Shown piece by piece: positions 11,026 to 21,044 of a stretch of DNA of 64,000 nucleotides. The DNA comes from Corynespora cassiicola (lineage: Eukaryota > Ascomycota > Dothideomycetes > Pleosporales > Corynesporascaceae), in the NCBI GenBank assembly GCA_022059125.1, contig JAEUWY010000002.1, positions 1,116,001 through 1,180,000 on the forward strand, read 5' to 3'. The notes below the pieces were generated by a model. The model ran no database searches. It had not been told where the DNA came from and saw nothing but the letters and a program-made list of their open reading frames with translations. Numbering within the stretch: position 1 is the stretch's first letter; each line of letters begins with the position of its first letter. The position numbers were made by a program, and so were the translations under genes.

Positions 11026-11811
11026 TTACTTCAATGCCGCCTGCAGGCTCTCGAGGACCTGGCCATGGTTAGCTTCTCCACAACGTCTGCACCTCGAATC
11101 CTGCCTGCACACATACCTCGAGCTCGACCTTGGCCTCGGCAATGTCCTGCTCGCTGCCGTTTCCGCTGGCAATCTTCTGAGCCTCCGCGATCTGGTTCCT
11201 GACGGCCTGTCCACACATCAGCACATGCCCCTCTCCATCCCGAATTCAGCGTCCTACCTCGGCGGAGAAGTCCTCCAGGGGGTAGCCCTCGACGGCGTTG
11301 ATGCTGAGCTGGGAGCCGGGCTGGACAACGGCGAATCCGCCAGACAGGAAAAACTGCTTGTTGCCGCCGCTCTCCTCGATAATCTCAATAAGGCCGGGCT
11401 TCAACTGCTCGATCGAAGGGACGTGGTTGGCCAAGACACCCATCTCGCCGGTTTCCGCGGGAATGTTGACCTGGACGCTGCAAGTGAGATGGCATCAGTA
11501 CTTGTTCTCGAGGGCGGTGCGGGTTCGGTTCGGGCTAGCGGGAGACGTACACTTCCTGCGACTTGAAGATGGACTGCGGGGCCACTCGTTAGCTTCGTCT
11601 GCCATCTCCAGAGGAGCAATTGGGGCGCAATTGACGGCGACAGATGGACATGGCGTGCGCAAATGGAAGCGGTGCGTACCTGGTGCGGGAGAGCTAGGGA
11701 GAGCTTGATCTTGTCCGAGGCGACGTCGGCGTAGCCCCTGCGAGCGAGGGGGCGGGCGATGGCCTGAGGCCTGGCGCGGAGAGCGGCCCTGGCAATGCGG
11801 AGAGAGTTCAT
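11026..11811 (-). CDS. ATP16: Mitochondrial F1F0 ATP synthase delta subunit
   Basis: Five exons read by splice signals: 11811-11680, 11573-11551, 11477-11258, 11206-11117 and 11058-11026, giving 165 aa. All junctions keep frame. The N-terminus is rich in Arg and Ala with no acidic residues before RRGYADV, a typical mitochondrial presequence. After it come the conserved [32 protein letters not shown] beta-domain block, shown here as [17 protein letters not shown] and [15 protein letters not shown], and a C-terminal helical hairpin (NQIAEAQKIASG onward). The delta subunit (bacterial epsilon) belongs to the central stalk of the ATP synthase and couples proton flow through the c-ring to ATP synthesis on the matrix side of the inner membrane. 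Exon 2 is only 23 nt. Start and stop are firm; the splice sites follow GT-AG. Confidence 0.93.
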
Positions 11812-12205
11812 GATGGAATTCGGGGTGGTGAGGATGCAATTGCTGGGAGGCCGGAGCTGTGCGTCGTGTTGAACCAGCGCCGCCGAAGTTCTTCAGCTTG
11901 GCATCGTCGGCCGGGATTGATCCGAGCTCCGGGCTAGCGCGTCGGGGACGGGACGAGCAGCCTTGCCCTGGGGCGATGAGGAACATGAGGAACATGACCA
12001 TCACAATGTAGAACCCCTCTAAAGGGAAAACACAATTTAAAATGCTCTAATGGTCGACCGATCGAACTATCGTACATTCAAGAAAAAATCCGAGTACACC
12101 CCATGCAATACTGAACAAAGCCACGCATACCCCCATCAAACTCCCAGCAACCACCTTCTTTATCAACCCTCCCTCAGATACCACCCCCCTCCCTATCTCC
12201 TCTTC
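11812..12205. other. Intergenic, delta-subunit promoter
   Basis: About 390 bases between the ATP synthase delta start and the stop of the small membrane protein gene, both on the minus strand. The open frames here are antisense or out-of-frame extensions. I see no separate gene. Confidence 0.4.
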
Positions 12206-12633
12206 CTATAGCTCCCCCCTTAACCCCGTCCCCAGCACCCTCCCCACCATGATCCCACACAGTACCGTCCACCCAAAAATGCCCACTACAACCAACACGC
12301 CCAACCAGCTCGGCACCGTCTGGTGAACGCGAATCAACCGCCCATGGCCCGTGATACTAGGCGGGATGATGCGATGCGAGTGTTTCCGCTGCAGCGGGCC
12401 GTAGATACTGGGGCTGATGGGCGACACCTCGACGGCCGAGTCGACGCGAGACGCAGAGGCCGCTTCGGCGAAGGAGACGGCGGGCGAAGGCGTGGAGAGT
12501 TGGGACGGGATATACGGCTGCGCGGACGTTAGCGGTAGGCTTTGGGAGGCGGCAAGGGAGAGCGTGTAGGTGGGCAGATGCAAGGCGAATTGGGGACTTG
12601 GGGACGAGGAGGGGAAAGACGCACCTCCGCCAT
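12206..12633 (-). CDS. Small single-span membrane protein, uncharacterised
   Basis: Two exons are proposed: 12633-12625, which encodes only M-A-E, and 12517-12206, joined by a GT-AG intron (GTGCGT donor, GCGCAG acceptor); 106 aa. The mature part begins PYIPSQLSTPSPAVSFAEA, continues with a Ser/Pro-rich polar region of about 60 residues, a basic patch (RKHSHRIIPPSITGHGRLIRVHQ) that is seen here as RKHSHRII and GRLIRVHQ, and one strong hydrophobic helix near the C-terminus (SWLGVLVVVGIFGWTVLCGIM). This suits a tail-anchored or single-pass protein with a cytosolic N-terminus. I do not recognise the family. An unspliced alternative would begin at a Met inside the intron; the three-codon first exon is preferred because it supplies an ATG and a good donor. 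Confidence 0.6.
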
Positions 12634-13698
12634 GGTAGCAGCAGCAGTAGCGGGCAGCCGCGCGGTGAATGCAAGCAAAGGGGCGCGCGCGTGGCCTCGA
12701 CGGGACGAGCTATTCTCTTCGATATCGTGAGGACGGACAGAGCATCCCTTCGCCAGGGAACACAAATGTCACGACAACAGCAGCAGCAGCAGCAGCAGCA
12801 GCGGCAGTAACAAAAAGCGAGTGTCAAGGCTTCCCTCCCTCTCGCACATGAGACGTCCTACTGACCGCTCAACGCCCGCCCGCGTTCCAACGCCGCCGCC
12901 CATGCCCAGAGAGCGCCGAGTCCAGGTGCGCCTGCCAATCCTCGGGGCCTTTTTTTTCTCGGGGGCCAGAAGGTCGGGAGCCGCCCGCCCGCCCTTGTGA
13001 TGCGCGCTCCGCCTCGCAGCAGCTCTCCTTCAATTCGCGGGCCGCGTGGTTGGTCAGCTTCAGGGTTTTGCTGATGGCAAGGTGCAGGTGGACGGGCTTC
13101 CCTTTGGGTGCTCTAGACGCCTGCGTGAGCCGTGGGTGCGATGCGCGCGGGAGGGTCCGGAGGGGCTGGGGCTAGCGGCTTTGGGCTTGGGGTCTGGGGT
13201 CACATCGTCATGATATGGCTTTGGTGCTGCCGCGTGATGGCTGCTGTGGTGGGAAGCGCTCAACAGATCATCGTGAGACATCTTGGTCGATGGGTTTTGG
13301 TGGGATACACCATCGACGTCGACTTCGAGGCTGAATGCACTTGTTGGCTACGTGGATCCGTGTTTGGCATCTTGAGTTCATACGCCGAGTTTAAAGCTTA
13401 ATTCTTATCATCTGCTGAGACATGCTAAGCCCATCCATTACTTCTAAAGAGTCATCCACTGTCCTCGGCTCATGTCTTGCACACGCAGTCTGGTCGGTCG
13501 CAATGCTAGATGCTCGTAATATCGGCCGTCGCCTTCATCAAAGGATAAGCCAAGCAAGGTCTTTGCAAAGGCCCCAAAAAGACAACCAAAGCCCATTCAA
13601 TAATCAGTTTTGGGCAAAATACGAGGGAAAAGAAATACCACGCTGAACGTAGTGCCGGACAAGACGTGTCCTATCAGCAGGCCGTTCCGAATTACCAC
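12634..13698. other. Intergenic region with CAG microsatellite
   Basis: About 1.07 kb between the small membrane protein start and the F-box gene stop. It holds a (CAG)n tract at 12778-12801, a short T-run near 12950 and GC-rich sequence. No convincing coding region. Confidence 0.5.
12778..12801. repeat. (CAG)8 microsatellite
   Basis: Eight perfect CAG units followed by CGG-CAG, just upstream of the small membrane protein gene, probably in its 5' UTR or promoter. Confidence 0.9.
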
Positions 13699-16179
13699 TC
13701 AGCACACTTCTTGATACACATCCACAGCCCTCCCCTTCCCTTTCCCAGTATACCCGTCCTGCCTTACGAAAATCTCTCCGGACACACCCTCGCCCCCATC
13801 CTCCAACCCCGCTCCAGAATCCACCCTAGCCTTCTTCTCCACTCCCTCTACTCCCTCCTCCACATCACCATCATCCTCCCTCCCCCTCTTCCCCAACCCC
13901 GAAGGCCCCGCCTCGTCCAAAGTACTCCAACACTCCTCTTCCCCTTCCACGCCCATAGGCTCTATAGCCGCCATCTCGTGCCTCAACGGCACCGGCTGCC
14001 ACTCCGTCGGCGCCTGCGTCGGCATGACCGGCATCGCAATATGCGCAGGCCTAGCCGTACCGCTAAAACACGACATCGTCGCTCCGCTCTGATGATATGC
14101 CAGTTGCGCCCTGTACTGCTGCTGGGCCATCAATTGGCGTTGTATGCACATGCGCTGGCAGTCGGTGAGTTGAGAAATGTCGCTGGGACGGAGCGGTGAG
14201 GCCATGGAAGAAGATGGAGACGAAGACTGCTGTTGTTGGAGTTGGGGTTGAGAGGGATGGTTGCAGGACATGTGGTGGAGGTGGGCTCTGCGCATGGCGG
14301 CCTGGGCTCGGGCTTGGGCTTGGGCTTGGAGGCGGCGGCTCTGTTTCTGGGGGTTGAGGGCCATGCTTTGGTCGCTTTGAACTTGTGTCTGGACTTGTGC
14401 GGCGGCTGATGGATGGGTGGAGGGGCGCGGTGGCATCTTGTTCAAAGAGAGCACAGTGGGTTCGCCGTCGAGCACGATGGGGTTGGCAGGTATGGCGCCG
14501 CGTACGGGGAAGTCGTCGAAGTCGTGTGAAGGGTAGACGTCAGCGTCCAGCATTTTGCTGAGCTGGTCGTTGATGTCGTTCTTCTTGCGCTCCTCGTCTT
14601 CCAGGTAGCTATACCAGTATTGAATGAGCTCGTTGCGCAACAGTCGGAAGGCCTCGACATTTTCGGTTTCTCGGGCTACGCGAGCACGATGGAGGAAGGC
14701 CTGACGTCCTTTGTGTGTTGTCACCGCTGACACCACTATGGCAATTTTGGTGTAGAATTCTTTGAATTCGCTGAACATGCGTCTGATGGGAGGCTTTTGA
14801 AGAGGTTTGTCGGCGGCAAGTGAGACCCAACGCTCCCATTTTTCTCGGTAGGCGTTGTATTCTGCGTGACTGGGCCCAAGAACTTGTACCTCCTGACGTA
14901 GGGCGGGAATGGAACACAACGGGTTCGAAAGGTCATTGTGTTGCGTCGAGCGCGATGTCCTGGGTGGTGGCATTGGCGTGTTGATCATAAAGTTGGTACG
15001 GGCTGCCGTACTCTTGTAGACACCGCATAAGCGCGGCTGCCGAACGTTTCGTAAACGTTCAAAGGGGCCGAGTAGACATGTGGAGTTTGTGATGAGCTCT
15101 TCTTCCGTCCAGTTGAAATCAGAGAAGCCCAGTTTGACGTTGAGCTTGCAGAGATTACGTGCGAGACTGAGGACACCAGAGACAACAACGCCGACGTAAT
15201 CGCGGATGTCGTATATCTCCACCTCTTCATCCCATGTACTGTAGATATTCCCAGGCCCACCAGGATTGTCGGACCAGTTCTCAACCAGGATGTCGACGTT
15301 GTAATTCTTGACTGCAGCGAAATCAAATGTCTTGAGGAACTTCTTCTTGGTAGCTTCGACATCATTTGCAGTAAAGTGCTGGGTTCCATCTGCCCTCCGC
15401 GGCTCCAGTAGCCTTCGCCCACACATGAACATGCCGTCCTTGCGGATGTCGATGGTGAATGGAACAACGCTATACATCAAATCCTTGACCTCGGTGTAGA
15501 GTTGCCTATTGATGAGTAGCAAGTCGAGGAATGGCATGGGAAAGACGCTGTCATGCGACCCGCTGCATCTCCATGCGTTCCAATGTGGGTCACGTGTTGA
15601 TGGCAAGGCCGGCGTGAGGTTCGGGTTCCAGGGATATATTCCGGGCATTTTACCCAAGGCAACATTGATCCAGTATTGGTTATGATCGGTGGAGCACTGG
15701 CTACGGTGTCCGGGGGCAGTCGATGATCCTATTGGAAGTGTGGGCAAGAGATAGCGGAATATCTCCAGCCGCAGCTCCACAGGAAGCTTCATGAAATGAC
15801 ATGGCGTCTCTGGGTGGCCCATGTGCTCAGTGCAAAGCTCGAAGAAAGGTGGTTTCCATCGAAACAGCCGTCCACATGGCTCTCGGTTGCTTTCCATGAA
15901 TGTACACCAACCGGCTAGACTTTTCTGGTCTCTATGGGCGTGGCAGGTGGGTAGATGTTCAAGACGCGCGAGTTTTGAATGGGCATTCTTCCCGATGACG
16001 GCACTGCAGCGAGCCTTTGTCTTCTTGTTGTGGCCCGAACACCTCCGTAGAAAGCCTTCGGGGTCTTTTGGATCGACGGGGTGCGTGGGCGACGTGCTAT
16101 TTAGTGAAGCTGTGCCTGCAGGCATAGCATCAAGCTGAAGGTCCGGCTCTGGGCTGTCCTCGATTTTGACCAGAACCAT
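13699..16179 (-). CDS. F-box-like protein with N-terminal Cys/His-rich region
   Basis: A single frame of 826 codons from the ATG at 16179. Residues 129-150 (FMKLPVELRLEIFRYLLP) match the fungal F-box, the segment that binds Skp1 in SCF ubiquitin ligases. In front of it residues 47-119 form a Cys/His-rich block with Cys at about 47, 58, 79, 92, 102 and 116 and several His; its spacing suggests metal binding. Residues about 200-400 look like the alpha/beta region usually found behind fungal F-boxes (LLLINRQLYTEVKDLMY). The C-terminal third is disordered and Gln/Ala/Pro-rich. Substrate unknown. The F-box call is good; a role in ubiquitination is inferred from the family. Confidence 0.85.
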   Translation of the reverse strand: MVLVKIEDSPEPDLQLDAMPAGTASLNSTSPTHPVDPKDPEGFLRRCSGHNKKTKARCSAVIGKNAHSKLARLEHLPTCHAHRDQKSLAGWCTFMESNREPCGRLFRWKPPFFELCTEHMGHPETPCHFMKLPVELRLEIFRYLLPTLPIGSSTAPGHRSQCSTDHNQYWINVALGKMPGIYPWNPNLTPALPSTRDPHWNAWRCSGSHDSVFPMPFLDLLLINRQLYTEVKDLMYSVVPFTIDIRKDGMFMCGRRLLEPRRADGTQHFTANDVEATKKKFLKTFDFAAVKNYNVDILVENWSDNPGGPGNIYSTWDEEVEIYDIRDYVGVVVSGVLSLARNLCKLNVKLGFSDFNWTEEELITNSTCLLGPFERLRNVRQPRLCGVYKSTAARTNFMINTPMPPPRTSRSTQHNDLSNPLCSIPALRQEVQVLGPSHAEYNAYREKWERWVSLAADKPLQKPPIRRMFSEFKEFYTKIAIVVSAVTTHKGRQAFLHRARVARETENVEAFRLLRNELIQYWYSYLEDEERKKNDINDQLSKMLDADVYPSHDFDDFPVRGAIPANPIVLDGEPTVLSLNKMPPRPSTHPSAAAQVQTQVQSDQSMALNPQKQSRRLQAQAQARAQAAMRRAHLHHMSCNHPSQPQLQQQQSSSPSSSMASPLRPSDISQLTDCQRMCIQRQLMAQQQYRAQLAYHQSGATMSCFSGTARPAHIAMPVMPTQAPTEWQPVPLRHEMAAIEPMGVEGEEECWSTLDEAGPSGLGKRGREDDGDVEEGVEGVEKKARVDSGAGLEDGGEGVSGEIFVRQDGYTGKGKGRAVDVYQEVC

Positions 16180-18112
16180 GTCGGTGTCACAAATCTCGAC
16201 TATTCGGCTAATGATGGAAGTTGGCTGAATGAGCAGACGGCAAGCTGATGCGAGTTAGCCCAATATATCGCCCAGGCTCAGCTTGCGCCAGACTCACGAG
16301 AACCCGAGGCTCGCTATTTCGCACAATAAATGAATGCCCGGCACTTTGTAAAAAGATCCGGAGCATGGAATGAGTTTGTCGAGGGCTGGCTGCAGTAAGA
16401 GGCGGCTAACGAGTAGCGAGGGATGTCGAGGAATGCCTCGCGTGGGAGAATGAGAGACGGCTGGGGGAATAGTATAGACTGTTTCGGGCGGACTCCCAGT
16501 TCCACGGCATGGACGGGTTATGAAATAGCCGTTTGCTCGGGCAGGCGATCAGCCAGGTGCGGCGAGGCAGGCAGGCAGGCAAGCGGCACTATATAGCGTG
16601 GTGGCTAATGAGGCCGCCGCATTGCCCCATTTTGCACAGGTTGGCGAGTGTTGGCGGGCGCCCTGGCCTTGGGAGGGCAGCAGAACAGAGGGTCGGGATG
16701 CATTGCATGCGGTTGGCTCGCGGGCCCAGACGATGCAAGTATTCCCCCATCGGTGGCCCGCGGGGGTCGGCCGTGGTGGTGAGCCAGGTGTGGTGCGGCT
16801 CAGCTGATTCTCGCACCCCGCACGCTGCATTCTGTGGCGAGCTGCTTCTGGCCACGGCCCTATCGCCCTGGGGTGCGAAGCCGGTGCAATCGGCATGCGC
16901 ATGCAGCCATGGGTGTGGTCGCGAGAGTGCATTTTTGCAGCCGCGACTCTAGAGGGCGCTCGGGGCAGCGCGGGTGATCTCCCCCAGGACTTCCCTTGCA
17001 CATGCACGCTGCGTGGCTTTTGCACTTTGCACTCTGCGTCTCGGAGATTGAACGAGAGCATAGGATGCCGAGTGCAACAAGTGCTCGTCGCCTGTTTACC
17101 CAAGTGGGCTGGAGGTGGACAAGTCCGGCATCACGTGAGGGCGGCCTGGCTGGAGCCCCGGAGGAGGCCTGGGGACGGTAGGACGTTCGACTGCGGCGTT
17201 GTTACGCCCGGCCGTAGCTCGTATCTCTCCCCTCGGTCCGTCTCCTGCTTTCGCATTTGCCGCTTGTAGACATGCATACGACTGACACTGGCGCTGTGCT
17301 AGACCGTCCGTACCACGTCGGGTTCGTAAACGAGCATGGGGGCAAACGAGGTCCTCCCGATACGCCGTGGACATGCCTTGTGCATACGCCATGCCCACCC
17401 AGCAGGTGAGCCAGTCCTAGTCGCGATGCCCATGTCCACGCAGCGACATGCCAGGCGGGATGCCTGACATTTAGGGCAAACGTCGTGTTTTCCTTTTCGG
17501 GAAAGCCACCGTCAACACCTCCCCTCCATGCATGGCGCACGGGAAAAGCAACCACTCCATGGAACTGCAGCACGTCGTTTACGACTTTAAGGTTCGGAGC
17601 CACCTGTGCCGAAGACTTTCCTCAGGAGGCTGCCTCCATGCGCCATGTGGCCGATGTCGTGCGGATCCAACCATGGCCGCCGACTGACTGCCATCGTGCC
17701 ATCTTACTAATCCACCACTATCCGAATCCACCGAGCCGTCCAATTCGTATCTTCGCCTACGTCTATCCTGGAACGAGGAGCAATGTACGAGGCTGACTGG
17801 ACGCTGACACTGAAGCTCGACCGCCGTGGGCCATTTACACAATGCCCCATCTCCAGCTATCAGTATCAGCAAAGTGCCCTGGTGGGTCGACTAGGGAAAG
17901 ACCAAGAGCAGATGAAACCGACCATACCCATAGTGTAAATGACGTCAATACGCGTGGCCCTGTACAGTTAGAGGCCTGTATGGGGAGCCGAGCCTCCCAC
18001 GTGCTCTGGCACTTCACTTCTGTTAGCTTCACCATCAAAACTGCCCACTGCCCCCTAGATCCTCATTCCGGATATAGGTTCCCCTTCTGTCCATATTTTT
18101 CCTGCCCCCGCA
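16180..18112. other. Intergenic, divergent promoter region
   Basis: A 1.9-kb GC-rich gap between the divergently transcribed F-box gene (minus) and dienelactone hydrolase gene (plus). Open frames here show no family features and no consistent codon use. No tRNA or repeat seen. Confidence 0.5.
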
Positions 18113-18958
18113 ATGGATCCCAAACTCACCCACGACACCGCTCTCCCCCAGGACGATCTCTCCGCAATTTCCTACCTCGCCAAGCCATCTGGAGCCTGCT
18201 GTCTGGAGGGCAACATCCACTCCGGGAGTCCCCGCGGCTCCTTCATCACGATAAGAGACATCGAGACGTACACTGTGCAACCCCTCGAGCCCTCGCAATC
18301 AGATGAGCCAAAGGTCCTGCTCTTCTTCCCGGATATATGGGGCATGTACCCCAACTCTCTGCTCATCATGGATGGATTTGCCGATAAGGGATATACCGTC
18401 CTGGGCGTCGACTACTTCCGGGGAGACCCCGTGTGGAAGCATCGCAAGCACAAGAGCGACAAGGAAACGGAGCCGGGCTTCGATTACGACGCCTGGAAAG
18501 AGAAGCATCGAGCCTTTGCCGACGAGGCAGTGCCGCAGTGGGTGCAGTCGGTGAAGGAAAAGTACGCCAAAGAGAAGCCTGGTGCTAGGTTTGCCTGTGT
18601 TGGATACTGTTTTGGGGCTCCGTATGTGTGCGATCAGCTGTCGGGTGAGGGGGCTTCCATCTGTGAGGTTGGCGCTTTTGCGCACCCTGCCTTTCTCAAG
18701 GAACATCACTTTAGGAACTTGAAGAGGCCGCTGTATCTGGGATGTGCCGAGACGGACTTTACCTTTGATACCGAGAGCCGCAATCGAGCCGTGGACATCA
18801 TGCAGGAGGTCAAAGCAAAGTATGAACTCCAGCTGTTCTATGGCGTCGAGCATGGATTTGCCGTTCGAGGCGACATGGAAGATCGATATGAAAGGTGGGT
18901 CAAGGAAAGATGCTTTGAGGGGGTTGCAGGGTGGTGTGATTTTTGGCTAGGTGCTTGA
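18113..18958 (+). CDS. Dienelactone hydrolase family protein
   Basis: A single-exon gene of 281 aa, starting at the ATG at 18113. It is an alpha/beta hydrolase of the dienelactone hydrolase family, which opens dienelactone rings or related esters. The cysteine nucleophile is seen in GYCFGA (Cys166), with Asp215 in the ETDFTF loop and His247 in VEHGFA, so the Cys-Asp-His triad is complete. FFPDIWGMYPN matches the family block after the first strands. It is about 45 residues longer than the bacterial enzymes, as is usual for fungal members. Likely cytosolic, with no signal peptide. Natural substrate not known. Confidence 0.92.
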   Translation: MDPKLTHDTALPQDDLSAISYLAKPSGACCLEGNIHSGSPRGSFITIRDIETYTVQPLEPSQSDEPKVLLFFPDIWGMYPNSLLIMDGFADKGYTVLGVDYFRGDPVWKHRKHKSDKETEPGFDYDAWKEKHRAFADEAVPQWVQSVKEKYAKEKPGARFACVGYCFGAPYVCDQLSGEGASICEVGAFAHPAFLKEHHFRNLKRPLYLGCAETDFTFDTESRNRAVDIMQEVKAKYELQLFYGVEHGFAVRGDMEDRYERWVKERCFEGVAGWCDFWLGA

Positions 18959-20696
18959 GAGGATCGAGGCGGGGGGTGGGGAACGGGGGGCAGAGAGAAG
19001 GGCGGATGGGTACTTGATATAGAAGGCTACATGTAGCGCTACTGGATGCTATGAATGACGTAAATCTCACTTCGTGTTCCAATTTCATAGTTTCTCGGCC
19101 CATTGATTTAAGCTCCACTGTCCATACCACTATTGGATGCAACGTTCTGGGATAGACGTTGCTCCTTCTTGCCCAAGGGCAGGCATTTTATATTCTCGTA
19201 TACCATAGAAAAGAATCGATGTTGAATCAGTGTCTGCTCATTACGAGTAGTCATGGAATCAGAGTAAACAACTGGCATTTTTCAATGTTCCATAAGCAAT
19301 TGAAAATCGGCAAACCGCCACCATGGGTCCTTTGAACAGCCGGTGCAGCCAAATGATAGGCTCCTCGACACATACATACTAAAGGATTTAAAGTGCGCAA
19401 TTATCCCGCAATCACATTGGACATCGTCATGATTGCATAAAAGTCGTCATGGGTAGGCATAACGTGGGCGAACTATAACAACACTACCATGAGGGTAGTC
19501 CTGGTGACATATCGATTTTGCAGGAACTTTTTTTCATTTCGGGTTGAGTGGCGAACCAGCCTACCAAGGAAAGTTGCGTGGCTACATTCCACGTCCAGAG
19601 AGGGGGCGGTGCAGAAAAGTGCCGACGAAGAAGATATCATGGGTCTCAGCAGAATGAATTCGAGCAGCTTGTGCTATTTGATCTTGGAATTCAACATCGA
19701 AAAGCTCTATGAGTTATTCGAATCCACGCTTATCTCCCAATACTGACCTAGAGCACCTTTGATACGTTTTACTTAACACCAGGCGGTGTGCAACAACTAG
19801 AGCATATACCATATGACATACGGCAGGAATCAGTAATCAATACCAATGGTTATCTAATTGTCTGGATAGGAAGAAAGTACCCGACATAACTGTCTTGCTG
19901 CAGGCAACAAGGAAGCCGGATACCCGAAGGCGTAGCCATGATAAGGGCGGAACCCGAGCATGTACGCAATTCTTACCGTCGTAGGCGCAAATGTGTCATA
20001 TTTATTTGAGCTTCTTGACAATTGAAATAACATATTAGTATCTTCGGTGGGGGGAATGTGGAGTGCAGGATCCTGCCAACGCTGGTGGAGTCGTTTCGGG
20101 AGCCGGGCCAGATACTCTGGCAGCTTCCGAGACGAGATTACCCAGCCCCCATCCACTCACATTCCAAGGCTAACAATGCACCGTCGATGCGCTCCACTGC
20201 AGCTATCGTGATCCGGCAATGGCTACTACGGATCATCCCGCCAAGCTCTCCGCGTTAGCCTTCCTTGGACCGGACCTTGGATGGATAAAGACGCAGCTGT
20301 ACAGGGCCAGATTCCGAAAGCGACTTCCAGCAGACGTTAACGCGCATCTCCAGTGGGGGAATGGACTGAGCGTCATCCGATTGCGTACCAGTTTGATGGG
20401 AGTGGGCCCTGTGATCGTGAGGAAAAATTGCGTGCAGGGCATTGCGGGCGACCAATGAGAAGCGAGCAGGGACGCGGTCATGCAAAACCTGAATATCTCC
20501 GGCTACACACCGAGCTGCCTCTTCTAGTGTGGTCCCTAGCTCCCTGAAGCCCATTGGAATGGAGTTCCCTTAAGGTAAATGCTTTCCAGAGACGTGCGGG
20601 TAGGGCTGACAGTGGAAGCGCCAGGGAATCCACGTCCAGTGAACCGCCTACACACCGCCGGAGCACCACACCTCGACCAACCCCTCACACCAAATT
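18959..20696. other. Gene-poor stretch
   Basis: About 1.7 kb after the dienelactone hydrolase, moderately AT-rich from 19000 on. It contains short ATG-led frames (for example at 19489) without family features. Nothing convincing. Confidence 0.5.
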
Positions 20697-21044
20697 ATGT
20701 CAGGCAAGGTGACGGAGCTCTCTCCTGCGGTACCGAAGCCATATCGAGATTCCATCCAGAAGCTTGCGGAACGGATTTACAAGGACACTGCCCAGCCCAG
20801 CCGCGCTGTACTCAATCTCACGGCCGAGGAAGCGGATGAGGCGGTCCGCGATATCAACAAAGCCATAGAGCAAGTCAATGCCGGGTTACAGGGGAAACAG
20901 TGGTCCGAGGCGTATACCGTGTTGGTGACCATAAGAGACGTGGTGCAAAACTTCTCCGCTTCGCTAGGTATGAGAAGGGCATCCTTGGCACAGTTTGATG
21001 GCGTGTGGCCTGGTTCGCGGTGGAGGGCTGGTGGTATATCATGA
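20697..21044 (+). CDS. Orphan helical open frame, possibly truncated
   Basis: ATG at 20697, with a frame of 115 codons as it stands. The first 90 residues are compositionally protein-like and alternate charged and hydrophobic residues as in a helical bundle (YRDSIQKLAERIYKD, EADEAVRDINKAIEQVN, WSEAYTVLVTIRDVVQNF). From about residue 91 the quality drops, and a GTATGAG donor lies at 20967, so a downstream exon may follow or may have been lost. The next 3 kb are AT-rich relic DNA. I do not recognise the family. Its GC content contrasts with its surroundings, which suggests either a real short gene or the surviving 5' end of a larger one. Confidence 0.4.
   Translation: MSGKVTELSPAVPKPYRDSIQKLAERIYKDTAQPSRAVLNLTAEEADEAVRDINKAIEQVNAGLQGKQWSEAYTVLVTIRDVVQNFSASLGMRRASLAQFDGVWPGSRWRAGGIS

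Noticed and set aside
13666..14199. 177-codon plus-strand frame
   Set aside because: Opposite-strand shadow of the F-box protein's low-complexity tail.
19489..19746. 85-codon ATG-led frame
   Set aside because: No conserved features and composition like the surrounding noncoding DNA.
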